In this document: positions 1-8,567 of the stretch, piece by piece
Numbering within the stretch: the first letter of the stretch is position 1
How the letters are laid out: the number at the start of each line of letters is the position of its first letter
Assembly: GCA_027623015.1 (NCBI GenBank)
Contig: JAQBVR010000002.1
Span: 1-64,000, forward strand
Reading direction: 5' to 3'
Source of the DNA: a bacterium
GTDB lineage: Bacteria; Patescibacteriota; Gracilibacteria; Peribacterales; Peribacteraceae
Length of the DNA: 64,000 bases
Notes under the pieces: generated by a model
What the model was told of the DNA's origin: nothing
Databases searched by the model: none
Seen by the model: only the letters and a program-made list of their open reading frames with translations
Made by a program: the position numbers and the translations under genes

Positions 1-2
1 AG

Positions 3-545
3 GCAAAAGGTAGGACTCCTGCTGAAAGAGTAAAAGAAAGAGAAAATCTATCTGATGAAGTACGAATGCAGGCGGGATTGGAATATATGGATCCAATAGA
101 ATGGGATACTGATGAATGGAGGAGATGGGAGACTGCTTATAAGAAGGTTCTATCAAATTGTTTAAAGGCTAGAAAAACAGATGGCTGGAAAGAACAAAGA
201 GATATGTCAGACTATAAGGCTTCTCGAGAAAGTTTTGCGGCTGAATGTTCGGCTTATGGAGATATGTATACAACAGTTCCTGTTGATGGGTTTCGTGAAG
301 AAATTTCTAGTAAAAGTGGCTTAACTAGATTTCATGTATTCCACCCACATAGTAGGATCACAGACGGCAATAAGCGAAATGTAGAGTTGCCCAAAAAATA
401 TCAGGATATTGTCTATTTGATGAGAAGAAGTGTTGATCCTGATAAGAATAATGCATATTCTATAAATGTATCTCATGTTGTAGATTCAAGATTTAAAGGC
501 AAAGTATTGAATCATTATGTAGAAACCATGGCAGAAAGATGCTAA
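3..545 (+). CDS. Hypothetical protein, 5' end cut by the window edge
   Basis: The reading frame is open from base 3 to a TAA at 543-545. The 21 codons before the first ATG at 66 contain no stop, so the gene probably begins outside the window and the listed ATG is not necessarily its start. The visible part is soluble, rich in Lys, Glu, Asp and Arg, with no signal peptide or membrane segment. I do not recognise a family. A new promoter-like TATAAT lies just after it, before the next gene, so the two need not be one transcript. Confidence 0.55.
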   Translation, partial: AKGRTPAERVKERENLSDEVRMQAGLEYMDPIEWDTDEWRRWETAYKKVLSNCLKARKTDGWKEQRDMSDYKASRESFAAECSAYGDMYTTVPVDGFREEISSKSGLTRFHVFHPHSRITDGNKRNVELPKKYQDIVYLMRRSVDPDKNNAYSINVSHVVDSRFKGKVLNHYVETMAERC

Positions 546-599
546 TTACTTCTTAGACACTTTGTGGTATAATAATTAGATTTATTATACCCAAATGAA

Positions 600-1139
600 A
601 TGTCTAAAGGACCAGAAAATAACAAGCCACCGGTAGATTCGAATGAATCAACTGACAATGAAAAGGAAAAAGCTGAAAGCCTTAATCCTAAGGTTAAGGC
701 AGTATCAGAAACTCAAAAAATAAATGTTACAGTTACAGAAGCTAACCTTACTGAGGATGAGCTAATGAAGATAGCTGGTAATAAAAGTATTGATAAATCA
801 CAAAAAGTTGAGGTAGATGACAAGGTAAAGGATCCTGTATGGTCAATGATTACTAAATCCAATAATAAAAGTGGTAAAATGGGTGTAAAGAAAGGCTCAC
901 CTGAATGGGCTGTAAATAGGCAGGAGGCTATTGATGATGCAAAAAATAAAACAATCGAAAAGCCTATATCAAATATAAAAGATGGAGTGATAGACGCAAA
1001 TGGTCCTCCTAAAAATGCAGCAGAACAAAAAGAGTTAGATGCTAAGCAAAAGCGAATCGATGAAAAGCTATCTGTAGAGCTTGGCCCAGACGGAAAATCT
1101 AATCTTACAAATGAATACGATAAGGTTCTTCAAGGATAA
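600..1139 (+). CDS. Lys/Glu-rich unknown protein, probably N-terminal half of a frameshifted gene
   Basis: This 179-residue ORF has a strongly charged, low-complexity composition (Lys, Asp, Glu, Asn), no Cys, and looks largely disordered. TATAAT at 568-573 lies upstream of the ATG. Its last 29 bases overlap the next ORF from that ORF's ATG at 1111, and the reading of the two joins smoothly if one base is skipped near 1130 (KVLQ continuing as DKGKREQAK). I therefore think the two ORFs are one gene split by a +1 shift, either an indel or a programmed event. Function unknown. Confidence 0.55.
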   Translation: MSKGPENNKPPVDSNESTDNEKEKAESLNPKVKAVSETQKINVTVTEANLTEDELMKIAGNKSIDKSQKVEVDDKVKDPVWSMITKSNNKSGKMGVKKGSPEWAVNRQEAIDDAKNKTIEKPISNIKDGVIDANGPPKNAAEQKELDAKQKRIDEKLSVELGPDGKSNLTNEYDKVLQG

Positions 1140-2307
1140 GGGTAAGAGAGAACAAGCCAAACAAAGCTATATAAACTTATTGGCGAAAGAATTAGACATA
1201 GACAACAAGGAAGCAGCTATTATTTACAAGGAATTAGCTAGCTCTCCAGAGGTTTATGACCAATTGCAGAAATTAGAGGTTGCAGAGACGTTGCTCAAAG
1301 AAGACCCAGATGCATTTGAAGAATATGCTGATAAGATTACAGCTGGAGACAAGGAGGGAGCAGAAGCAGTTCTAAAGTCTGTTAAGAGTGAAAAATTCCA
1401 AGCTCGATTAGCGGATGCGCGTGAAGGTCAGCAACTTGCTCAAGATGTTATAGCAATCCAAGAAGTCCGAGCTGCGGAGGCTGCGCTAGACAATAATAAG
1501 ATGTCAGAGAATGCAGGAAACCAAAGTCGGATGAATAGTCTTGGAGTTGGAAACGTGTACTCAGGACTTTCTGAAGAAGGGAAGACTGCTGTGGATGGAC
1601 TTATGAAAAATGCTAAATATTATGGACTCGTAGTATCTACATTTCTTGCTGGTGCAGAAGTCACTAATGATGGTATTACCAATACAGTCGCAGGTGCAGA
1701 AGTCGGACTTGATTTTTCTTCTGGAAAGCTCTTTATGATTGGTCACCATGAGTCCGATACGGCTTTTGTTGGAAAAGTCCCTATAGACCCTCCTACAGTG
1801 CCTGTGTTTAATAATGTATACCAAAATTCTATCGCTCGACAGGATGCCAATAACTATCTGTTGAATAATAATAAACTTGCAGATGCTATGGCTCGGATGA
1901 TCGGAAACTTCAACCCTGAGGGTAGTACACTTGTTACTGCTGATCAGGCGAATAGATACCACAACTACCAAAATGCCATGCTTGGTGCTGGTAAGGAGGT
2001 TGGGGAGGAGCAGAATTTGTATAAGACTCTTGGAGTGGTGGCAGATAGTGGCGCTGTAAATATGCGTAGGATGTTTATGATCGGACAGGCGATGCGTCTG
2101 TATATCGATGACTCTATGGATCAATACAAGCAGCACGGAGATACAGTTGTTGGCAGTGAGGAGCTTATTACACTCACAAGGATATGGGACAGTGAGACTG
2201 AATTTACTCTAGGAGATCCTACATCATTTCCTAGTGCATCTGAGCTAGTCGCTCTTACAGAACAGCGTTTAAATTTTGAGGCTACAGGTGAAATTCAAAT
2301 AGCGTAG
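1111..2307 (+). CDS. Unknown protein, probably C-terminal part of the same frameshifted gene
   Basis: The ORF track opens this frame at a TTG (1081). The first ATG is at 1111, still inside the upstream ORF, and no ribosome-binding site precedes either. The first ~150 residues are helical and charged (KEAAIIYKELASSPEVYDQL style). The rest is mixed and soluble, without Cys clusters or membrane segments. No family recognised. The product reads as the direct continuation of the preceding ORF after a +1 shift, which would give a protein of roughly 570 residues. It ends just before a strong promoter for the next gene. Confidence 0.55.
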   Translation: MNTIRFFKDKGKREQAKQSYINLLAKELDIDNKEAAIIYKELASSPEVYDQLQKLEVAETLLKEDPDAFEEYADKITAGDKEGAEAVLKSVKSEKFQARLADAREGQQLAQDVIAIQEVRAAEAALDNNKMSENAGNQSRMNSLGVGNVYSGLSEEGKTAVDGLMKNAKYYGLVVSTFLAGAEVTNDGITNTVAGAEVGLDFSSGKLFMIGHHESDTAFVGKVPIDPPTVPVFNNVYQNSIARQDANNYLLNNNKLADAMARMIGNFNPEGSTLVTADQANRYHNYQNAMLGAGKEVGEEQNLYKTLGVVADSGAVNMRRMFMIGQAMRLYIDDSMDQYKQHGDTVVGSEELITLTRIWDSETEFTLGDPTSFPSASELVALTEQRLNFEATGEIQIA

Positions 2308-2311
2308 GGTA

Positions 2312-2340
2312 TTGTACAATATGTCTAAATATTGTATAAT
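2312..2340 (+). promoter_or_regulatory. Sigma70-type promoter of the 2356 membrane-protein gene
   Basis: TTGTAC (2312-2317) and a perfect TATAAT (2335-2340) are separated by 17 bp. The predicted transcript start is about 9 nt before the ATG at 2356, so the mRNA has almost no leader. This rules out the upstream TTG start of the ORF track, which would overlap the -10 box. Confidence 0.75.
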
Positions 2341-2355
2341 ATATTTAACATACAC

Positions 2356-2946
2356 ATGAAAAACACTCTTCACTTCTCTCGCCGTTTTGCTCATTTCCAT
2401 GACGATATGCCTGCTTTTCATGCAGGATATTTGGTACTGACGTTCTTGGTGGCTTCGCTGTTTAACCTTGGAGCATTTGCGTTACTTATTGCTGCGCATA
2501 TGGCGTTGGACTTTGTGAAGTATCGCGAGCATCACAACTACTCGCTACACGATACTTTTGAAGGTATGATCCGTGAGAGCTTGATCGACATTACTTTGCT
2601 GTTTGTTGCTATCGTGTTTTCTGTATATTTGCATCATAGTGTTGTTGGTGTAGCGAGCTTGAGTGGACTTGTGCGTGCAGAAGTTACTCTTGTTCGTGCT
2701 GCTGCGCTTCTTGTGCCAAAAATGAAGATCCTGCATCACTTTTTGAAGGTGGTGTCACACTTGCATCACTATATGCAGCAAACACAGAAACAGATATCTA
2801 AAGGTTGGGGACAACTCGACAAACTGTGTTTCCTCTTTGTCGGCATATCTGTGTTCCTCATTGTCTTCGCATCTGCGATAACTGGAACTGATCAAAGTAC
2901 GATCAATTGGGTCCTTATGGAGGAAATGATTCCTTGGAACATCTAG
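2356..2946 (+). CDS. His-rich multi-pass membrane protein, unknown function
   Basis: 196 residues with four or so hydrophobic segments (around residues 25-60, 75-95, 95-120 and 160-185). Histidines are concentrated near the membrane borders (HFHDD near the N-terminus; HHF, HLHHYM in the middle). The start at 2356 is chosen from the promoter. The ORF track start at 2332 is a TTG within the -10 box. The stop codon overlaps the stop of the convergent TsaE gene (CTAG shared). It resembles conserved CPR inner-membrane proteins in style, but I cannot name a family. Metal binding by the histidines is only a guess. Confidence 0.7.
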   Translation: MKNTLHFSRRFAHFHDDMPAFHAGYLVLTFLVASLFNLGAFALLIAAHMALDFVKYREHHNYSLHDTFEGMIRESLIDITLLFVAIVFSVYLHHSVVGVASLSGLVRAEVTLVRAAALLVPKMKILHHFLKVVSHLHHYMQQTQKQISKGWGQLDKLCFLFVGISVFLIVFASAITGTDQSTINWVLMEEMIPWNI

Positions 2947-3953
2947 AAGGGGACTCCGTCTGGAAACAATTCCGCTTCTACAGCTTTTGTTTCTTCTTTC
3001 CATTGTTTTCCCTCTAGAGTTTCCTTTCCTTCTGTATAGCGGTTTTGAAAGTCTTCGAATCGCTCTTCTACTGTGACGATCTTATCGACGATTGCACGCT
3101 TGTCCGCGTAAAAGAGTAGCTTTTGCTCTGTTGTATCCCTGCTACCAATCATCTTACTTCCTGGGCCGTGTGCTTGTACGATTGTTGCAAGATCTGGAAA
3201 GCCCCGTTCTCGTAGGAACTCAGCGCACGCTTGTTCATGGCGCATGCCTTTGAATTTGTCTTTGATGTCCTTCCATACTGTGTGCTGTTCGTTGGTGTGT
3301 TCGATATCTGAATGTGACGCCCCCAATGTGAAGTCTACAAAGCGGAAGAGATCGTGGATCTGTCCTGCTCGTTCGACTGCTTCTGAGCGTACTATCGTCC
3401 CAGACCCTATCATGTGTAGTGCGAGGTCTCTAGCGACCATAGCAACAGCATCACAGTGGTCACAGATGTGTGCAGGGAGCATCATTTCTTTTCGCCACTT
3501 GAGGATGTCTTGATACGACGGCAAAGGCATATCGTCAAATGAGATGCTTAGTTCGCGTCCTTCTTTCTCTTTTGGGTCTGTGATAAAGATCTTGATGCCA
3601 TCATCGAGAGGGGAATCTAGTCTTTCAGCCCATTCGATGCAGCGGATGGCTTCGTGGTCATCTGTCGATGCTACGAGTTTACGGGCATCTTCTGTCGAGA
3701 GTCTATAGAGGTCGAGATGGAGTAATTCGAGGCTATCTGTTTCATATCGCTGTTCCAGAGCATATGTTGGACTCGTCAAATAGTCCGAAATGCCTAGTGC
3801 AGTAGAGAATCCGTTTAAGAATGTTGTTTTACCTGCTCCTAGCTCACCGTCTAAATATATGGTCACTGGTCTATATATACTCTGAGCTAGTGAAAAACCG
3901 CAAGAATTGGTGTTCTCGGCTTCCCTTAGCCATATTGTAGGTTTACTGGTCAT
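2943..3953 (-). CDS. tsaE: TsaE-type tRNA t6A ATPase fused to an HD phosphohydrolase-like domain
   Basis: Residues ~1-150 match TsaE, the ATPase needed with TsaB/TsaD for threonylcarbamoyladenosine at position 37 of tRNAs. The P-loop GELGAGKT is at residues 36-43, followed by the family's SPTYAL and HLDLYRL motifs and a WAERL segment. TsaE is usually about 150 residues, but this protein has 336. The extra C-terminal half (about 155-265) carries spaced HD-superfamily motifs: HCDAVA, IHDLF, RHEQA and VQAHG. That suggests a metal-dependent phosphohydrolase of unknown substrate. The gene starts divergently from the M23 peptidase gene. The TsaE call is strong; the HD call is moderate. Confidence 0.85.
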   Translation of the reverse strand: MTSKPTIWLREAENTNSCGFSLAQSIYRPVTIYLDGELGAGKTTFLNGFSTALGISDYLTSPTYALEQRYETDSLELLHLDLYRLSTEDARKLVASTDDHEAIRCIEWAERLDSPLDDGIKIFITDPKEKEGRELSISFDDMPLPSYQDILKWRKEMMLPAHICDHCDAVAMVARDLALHMIGSGTIVRSEAVERAGQIHDLFRFVDFTLGASHSDIEHTNEQHTVWKDIKDKFKGMRHEQACAEFLRERGFPDLATIVQAHGPGSKMIGSRDTTEQKLLFYADKRAIVDKIVTVEERFEDFQNRYTEGKETLEGKQWKEETKAVEAELFPDGVPF

Positions 3954-3981
3954 TGCTAAATACTATAAAATAATGTATAAT
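3953..3981 (+). promoter_or_regulatory. Promoter of the M23 peptidase gene
   Basis: TTGCTA (3953-3958), a 17-bp spacer and TATAAT (3976-3981). The start codon chosen for the peptidase (4006) is about 18 nt beyond the predicted transcript start. The ORF-track start at 3907 lies upstream of this promoter and inside the opposite gene, so it is rejected. Confidence 0.7.
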
Positions 3982-4005
3982 AATAGAAAGATAATACATA
4001 CATAC

Positions 4006-5544
4006 ATGTTAAACACACATATAGTTTCAGGCAAAAGTATGGGTTTTGCTCTCCATCCTCTCAACCCAAAAAAGGAACCACATCCCATGTTCTTCCTTGG
4101 ACAGAAGAGTTCATTTTGGATTGCAACATTGTCTGTGATGGCTTTTCTTATAGGAAACATGATGGGGCAACATGGATGGCACTTGTTCTGGGCTTCAGTG
4201 CTTGGACAAGGAGATGATAGCTTGATTGTGTACACAGGCACAGTTGCTCCTGTTGCCGAAGTGCCAAACTACAGTACCTGGTCTCAGTATGGTGGTGATG
4301 ATACCAATTCATATCGCCAAGTTCCAAAGGATGTACTCATGGAGTTGCCCTCGTATCTTGCTTCTGATTTGCACTCTGTGTATTCCGTTGCAAATATGGG
4401 GTCTTATGCAGTCGATACTGAAGGCGCTGGAAGTCATCCAGGTGTCGATATTCGGATGCCTGAAGGAACGCCTATTCTTAGTATAGCAAATGGTATCGTT
4501 GATCGTGTAAAGAGTGATGCAGGTTATGGAAATGTTATTGTTGTTCGGCATCCAAATGTTCCAGATCCTGAGTCTCCAGGAAGACGAACGACGCTTTACT
4601 CAGTGTATGCTCACTTAGAAACGACTATGGTTACAGAAGGATCCATCGTCATGAAGGGTGAACAGATTGCGACCTCTGGTTCTACAGGATTTGCATCTGG
4701 CCCGCACCTTCACTTCCAGATAGATAGAGAAAGTGCACCGTGGCACCCTTACTGGCCGTTTACTTCATCTGAAGCTAGAGAGGCTGGTCTAAGCACGACT
4801 GCTGCAGTTAATAGTGGTTTCCACCAATCTCGTCTGAAGGCATACACCGTTAACCCAATGATGTATGTTCAGCAGCACAATGCAGTTGTAAAGCGCGTCT
4901 CTACATTTGCAAGTGCAGAAGTCCCTGCAGTTCCATATGTTTCTAGCCCTGAGCCTGTACGTAGTGCTGCATCTGTGATCTTTTCTAGTAGCTCATCTCA
5001 ACGATCAATTTCTTCATTTTCGAGTTCATCGAAGATCACCGGTTCAATCCGTAAGACTTTAGCTTTGCAGATTCGAGATAGACGTGCACTACGAGTTTCA
5101 TCTCGTTTGCAGGCTCGCAGATACACAACTACTACATCTGCACTACGCATACCAGATCCTTTACCTGTATTTACTCAGGCAGTTATTGGGTCACAAGCTG
5201 TTGTTTCTCTTTCTCCAGAGTCTGGTTTGTCGCCCATCACCTTAGTTACTAGTGTAGAGATTCACCACGATGGTTCATATTCTGGACGAGGATGGGAGAA
5301 GATAACTGTTACACTCAAGGACGCAGATGGAAATGTTGCTACCAATCCTGAGCTCAATAAAGACATCTACCTGCGTACAGACTATGGTGAGGCTGAGTTT
5401 CGTCCATCTATGCTGACAGTTATTGACTTTATTCAGGGTAGTGCAACAGTTCATATGCTTCCTCGTGGACGTAGAACTATCATCCTTAAGGCACAGCCAT
5501 TTGGGGAGATCAGTGCTCCTATGATTTACAGCAAACAGCACTAG
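4006..5544 (+). CDS. Membrane-anchored M23/LytM-family peptidase with C-terminal Ig-like domain
   Basis: Secreted or membrane-anchored peptidoglycan endopeptidase candidate, 512 residues. A single hydrophobic segment follows a basic N-terminus (FWIATLSVMAFLIGNMMG). The LytM zinc motifs are intact: HPGVD gives H145 and D149, and HLHF gives H234 and H236. A Ser-rich linker follows (about 325-360). The last ~100 residues look like an invasin/Big-type beta-sandwich (KITVTLKDADGNVA). Such enzymes cleave peptide cross-links in the wall. The start is fixed by the promoter at 3953-3981. The stop overlaps the convergent lipoprotein gene's stop. Substrate not determined. Confidence 0.85.
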   Translation: MLNTHIVSGKSMGFALHPLNPKKEPHPMFFLGQKSSFWIATLSVMAFLIGNMMGQHGWHLFWASVLGQGDDSLIVYTGTVAPVAEVPNYSTWSQYGGDDTNSYRQVPKDVLMELPSYLASDLHSVYSVANMGSYAVDTEGAGSHPGVDIRMPEGTPILSIANGIVDRVKSDAGYGNVIVVRHPNVPDPESPGRRTTLYSVYAHLETTMVTEGSIVMKGEQIATSGSTGFASGPHLHFQIDRESAPWHPYWPFTSSEAREAGLSTTAAVNSGFHQSRLKAYTVNPMMYVQQHNAVVKRVSTFASAEVPAVPYVSSPEPVRSAASVIFSSSSSQRSISSFSSSSKITGSIRKTLALQIRDRRALRVSSRLQARRYTTTTSALRIPDPLPVFTQAVIGSQAVVSLSPESGLSPITLVTSVEIHHDGSYSGRGWEKITVTLKDADGNVATNPELNKDIYLRTDYGEAEFRPSMLTVIDFIQGSATVHMLPRGRRTIILKAQPFGEISAPMIYSKQH

Positions 5545-5912
5545 TTTTCTCTTGAGATTGTTTGTATAACAGTACTTTCTATTTGAGATATAGGTGTTAT
5601 AACGATAGTCATTACCATATCTTCTTTTTGCGTAGTAAATGTCCGCTTCTCGTCGATATTCTTAGATGTGAGTATTTCCCACTCTGCTCCATCTAGCAGC
5701 CGTTTATACATGCCAGCTGTCCATGCAGCCCCCTCTTTTACGTCGACTTCTACTCTAATGTTTTTTGCTGATGTTTTTATGTCTACGATCTTTGCAAACT
5801 CCTGATCTTGGTATATTGGCACTTCGCTAATGTTGATGGGCGAAGTTGTTTCAGTATTACGACACGATGTCATAGCTAGGCAGAGAAGAACTGTGGAGAT
5901 GGTGCGTTTCAT
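5541..5912 (-). CDS. Small lipoprotein, unknown function
   Basis: 123 residues beginning MKRTISTVLLCLAMTSC, a short basic, hydrophobic signal ending in a lipobox-like MTSC. It is probably lipid-modified at Cys17 and surface-exposed. The mature part has beta-rich character and no recognisable motif. It starts 7 nt downstream of the end of the WecA/MraY-like gene on the same strand, so the two are likely cotranscribed. Its stop codon shares bases with the stop of the convergent peptidase gene. Confidence 0.75.
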   Translation of the reverse strand: MKRTISTVLLCLAMTSCRNTETTSPINISEVPIYQDQEFAKIVDIKTSAKNIRVEVDVKEGAAWTAGMYKRLLDGAEWEILTSKNIDEKRTFTTQKEDMVMTIVITPISQIESTVIQTISREN

Positions 5913-5919
5913 ATCTTTA

Positions 5920-6939
5920 TTATTTCTTTGTATAGATACTTAGCGCAACCATTATGGTAAAGAGAATTCCTGCCGCTATGAGTTTCTCTTCTGTTGTTAG
6001 AAATAGAGCACTGATGCCAAATGTAACTCCCAATAAGCCAGTTAGTGAGATAATCTGCCTATCATTCCAGCCTTTTGATCGTAACCGATGATGCAGATGC
6101 TCGTCAGTGGTGTTGCTTGCGAGTGGCGACTTACCCTTACTGATCCTATGAAGGATGACAAGGAAAAGATCTATAAGGGGGACACCAAGAACGAGAAATG
6201 CTGTTGCTACTTTTCCACCACTGTAGATTGTAAGAACGCCAAGCATTAATCCAAAAAACATCGCTCCAGTGTCACCACTAAGAACTTTGTTTGGTGGGTA
6301 ATCAAAAATGAGAGATGCACATGCAATAGCAGATAAGATGAATGCGAGTAATGCGAGTTCTGGCTGATCAACTCTTGCGCTTATAGCTAAGCAACCGATC
6401 GTGAGGAATCCGATCGTAGAGAGCATGTTTACTTGGCCAGGGATTCCATCAAACCAATTGAGTGCGTTGATAGTGACCATGAGCCAGAGTATGGTGAATA
6501 TTCCACTTAGGAGTGGTAGGGGGCCAAGGATATTTGTATAGATGTCGATGGTGTCAAGCTTGATGAAGCTTGAAACGTCCATGGGGTTTGTCAATGTGTA
6601 GATTCGACTGCCCGTAGCAAATATGATAAAGGCGACTCCGGCCTGCACTCCCAAACGTATCCATGAGGCTATGGGTGCCCTGTCGTCACGGAAAGAGGTA
6701 AAGAGTAGTATAAGTATTCCAAGGAGTACTCCTGCTGTTTGTAGAGTCCATGGAGCTATGATGGCGTACAGTATGACAAATGTCAGTGCTCCAAGTATTC
6801 CTGTTGGATAGGGGATAGGTGATCTACTGAGTCCGTATCGCTTCGGAAAATCTGTCAGCTGAAGCTTCGGAAACTCTCGCAAAGCAAGCATATGCAGTAG
6901 TACACAGAAAATGAATGCCGTAATCGGTAGAGTGAGCAT
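5920..6939 (-). CDS. WecA/MraY-family glycosyl-phosphate transferase
   Basis: Polytopic membrane enzyme (339 residues, about ten hydrophobic segments) of glycosyltransferase family 4. It transfers a UDP-sugar phosphate to undecaprenyl phosphate. Family motifs are present: NWFDGIPG, GDTGAMFFG and HHRLRSKG. Since a separate, classical mraY lies at 32.6 kb, this copy more likely acts as a WecA/TagO-type initiator of another glycopolymer, but the sequence does not fix the sugar. It is followed 7 nt later by the lipoprotein gene. The ATG at 6939 starts the first membrane helix and suits the family. Confidence 0.85.
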   Translation of the reverse strand: MLTLPITAFIFCVLLHMLALREFPKLQLTDFPKRYGLSRSPIPYPTGILGALTFVILYAIIAPWTLQTAGVLLGILILLFTSFRDDRAPIASWIRLGVQAGVAFIIFATGSRIYTLTNPMDVSSFIKLDTIDIYTNILGPLPLLSGIFTILWLMVTINALNWFDGIPGQVNMLSTIGFLTIGCLAISARVDQPELALLAFILSAIACASLIFDYPPNKVLSGDTGAMFFGLMLGVLTIYSGGKVATAFLVLGVPLIDLFLVILHRISKGKSPLASNTTDEHLHHRLRSKGWNDRQIISLTGLLGVTFGISALFLTTEEKLIAAGILFTIMVALSIYTKK

Positions 6940-6972
6940 AGAGATATCTGTAGTATAGAGTCCAAACTCCTT

Positions 6973-7338
6973 ATGACAAAGACGCGTACATCGCCGGACA
7001 GGGAATTGTATGGAATTCTTGGCACATTTCCAGACGTTTCAAGGCTACAGTCTCATTGGAATACATATTTCGATAAATGTAACATAGATGCATTTATCAA
7101 TAAGTATCCAACAACAGTATCTACTATTCCTGAACGACTGAGTGAGATGTTCCATTTTGATCGTCGTATGTACTTTATCGGTCCTTCATTGCGACTTTGT
7201 ATTTGTCAGTATCTTGATGGTATCGATTGTCCTGAGGAGCACATAAACTGCGTCGTTAACATTGGTGGTGTTTTTTATGGAAGATGTGTTGATGATCCCT
7301 TTAACATTGAGGAAGTTCTCGCTACAATTCTGACATGA
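6973..7338 (+). CDS. Small unknown protein, weakly like the shikimate dehydrogenase N-terminal fold
   Basis: 121 residues. The opening ELYGILG..., then NTYFDKCNIDAF, with a following Leu-rich helix, resembles in spacing the substrate-binding domain of shikimate dehydrogenases (YGLIGNP...HNAAF...DAVY). The catalytic Lys and Asp motifs of those enzymes are not evident, and there is no NADP domain. This may be a degenerate or diverged relative, or a coincidence. It is translationally coupled to pgk: its TGA overlaps the pgk ATG in ATGA. Confidence 0.45.
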   Translation: MTKTRTSPDRELYGILGTFPDVSRLQSHWNTYFDKCNIDAFINKYPTTVSTIPERLSEMFHFDRRMYFIGPSLRLCICQYLDGIDCPEEHINCVVNIGGVFYGRCVDDPFNIEEVLATILT

Positions 7339-8546
7339 GCTACCCCACACTCGATCTTGCAGACCTCTCTGGTAAGACAGTGCTCATGCGTGCTGGGTTT
7401 GATGTCCCACTTGATAATGGCGTTGTAGTAGATGAAACTCGCATAGAATCAGTTCTTCCAACAATGAAATACATTCTCGATGCAGGAGCAGCTCTTATAC
7501 TTATGGCTCACCAGGGTCGCCCTAAAGCAAAACCTGTTCCTGAGATGAGTCAGAAGCCACTCGTTTCTGTTCTTGAAAAACTTCTTGGCATCGATGTACT
7601 GTTTGCTCAGTCTTGCATTGGTGTTGAAACGAAGTCAATGGCTGACGCACTAAAGCCTGGACAAGTCCTTCTTCTCGAAAATCTACGGTATGAAGAAGGT
7701 GAGAAGAAAAATGACCCTGCTTTTGCATCTGAATTGGCTAGTTTTGCAGATATCTACGTTAACGATGCTTTCACGAATTCTCATCGTAGCCATGCGAGTA
7801 TGGTTGGTGTCCCGATGCTGATTCCAGGCTTTCTGGGTTTACATATTGCAAATGAGATTACCCAACTGAGTAAAGTGACCAATGACCCTGTTCATCCCAT
7901 AACACTCATCATCTCTGGTGCAAAGATGGAAACAAAGATTCCAGTTATTGAGAACTTCCTTTCTATTGGAGATAATATTCTCGTAGGAGGCTGTATAGCA
8001 AATACGTGTATTGCTGGACAAGGCTACGATGTTGGCACATCTCGTTATGAGCAAGAGTGGATGGAAAAGGCTCAGGAGTGCATGTTGAAGAGTGAGGTAG
8101 AGGGCAATGCAACTGTTCATGTTCCTACTGATGTTATTTTGGCAACTGAGCCAAAAGACCACGCTACAAAAGTATGTCTTCCCGTTGAAGATATTATGGG
8201 AGATATGTCTGTCTTCGACATCGGTAAGATCACCATTGAGCACTATAAAGATGTTATCGCTTCTTCTCGAACAATAGTTTGGAATGGTCCTCTTGGAATG
8301 CATGAATACAACTGCTTTTCTCATGCCACTAAGCGTATAGCTGAGGCAATCGCAGATGCTACAGCGCATGGCGCTGTATCTATTGTCGGAGGAGGGGACA
8401 CACTAGACTTCCATGAGCGATACAATTACCCATTGAGTGCATACACACATGTGTCCACTGCCGGAGGTGCGATGCTAGACTTCATCTCTGGAAAAGTGCT
8501 TCCAGGCTTACACGTGCTCGAAGAGCAAATGGTTTCGACTAACTAA
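7335..8546 (+). CDS. pgk: Phosphoglycerate kinase
   Basis: Cytoplasmic glycolytic/gluconeogenic enzyme interconverting 1,3-bisphosphoglycerate + ADP and 3-phosphoglycerate + ATP. At 403 residues it has the family length. Visible motifs are RAGFDVPL near the N-terminus (the usual RVDFNVP is altered), HQGRPK, ENLRYEEGE, the NDAF/SHR substrate loop, and C-terminal GGGDTLDF with STAGGAML. It overlaps the preceding small ORF by ATGA, which implies coupled translation. The FBPase and two GAPDH genes elsewhere in the window act in the same pathway. Confidence 0.97.
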   Translation: MSYPTLDLADLSGKTVLMRAGFDVPLDNGVVVDETRIESVLPTMKYILDAGAALILMAHQGRPKAKPVPEMSQKPLVSVLEKLLGIDVLFAQSCIGVETKSMADALKPGQVLLLENLRYEEGEKKNDPAFASELASFADIYVNDAFTNSHRSHASMVGVPMLIPGFLGLHIANEITQLSKVTNDPVHPITLIISGAKMETKIPVIENFLSIGDNILVGGCIANTCIAGQGYDVGTSRYEQEWMEKAQECMLKSEVEGNATVHVPTDVILATEPKDHATKVCLPVEDIMGDMSVFDIGKITIEHYKDVIASSRTIVWNGPLGMHEYNCFSHATKRIAEAIADATAHGAVSIVGGGDTLDFHERYNYPLSAYTHVSTAGGAMLDFISGKVLPGLHVLEEQMVSTN

Positions 8547-8567
8547 TTCCTGTAAGCTCACGTGGCT

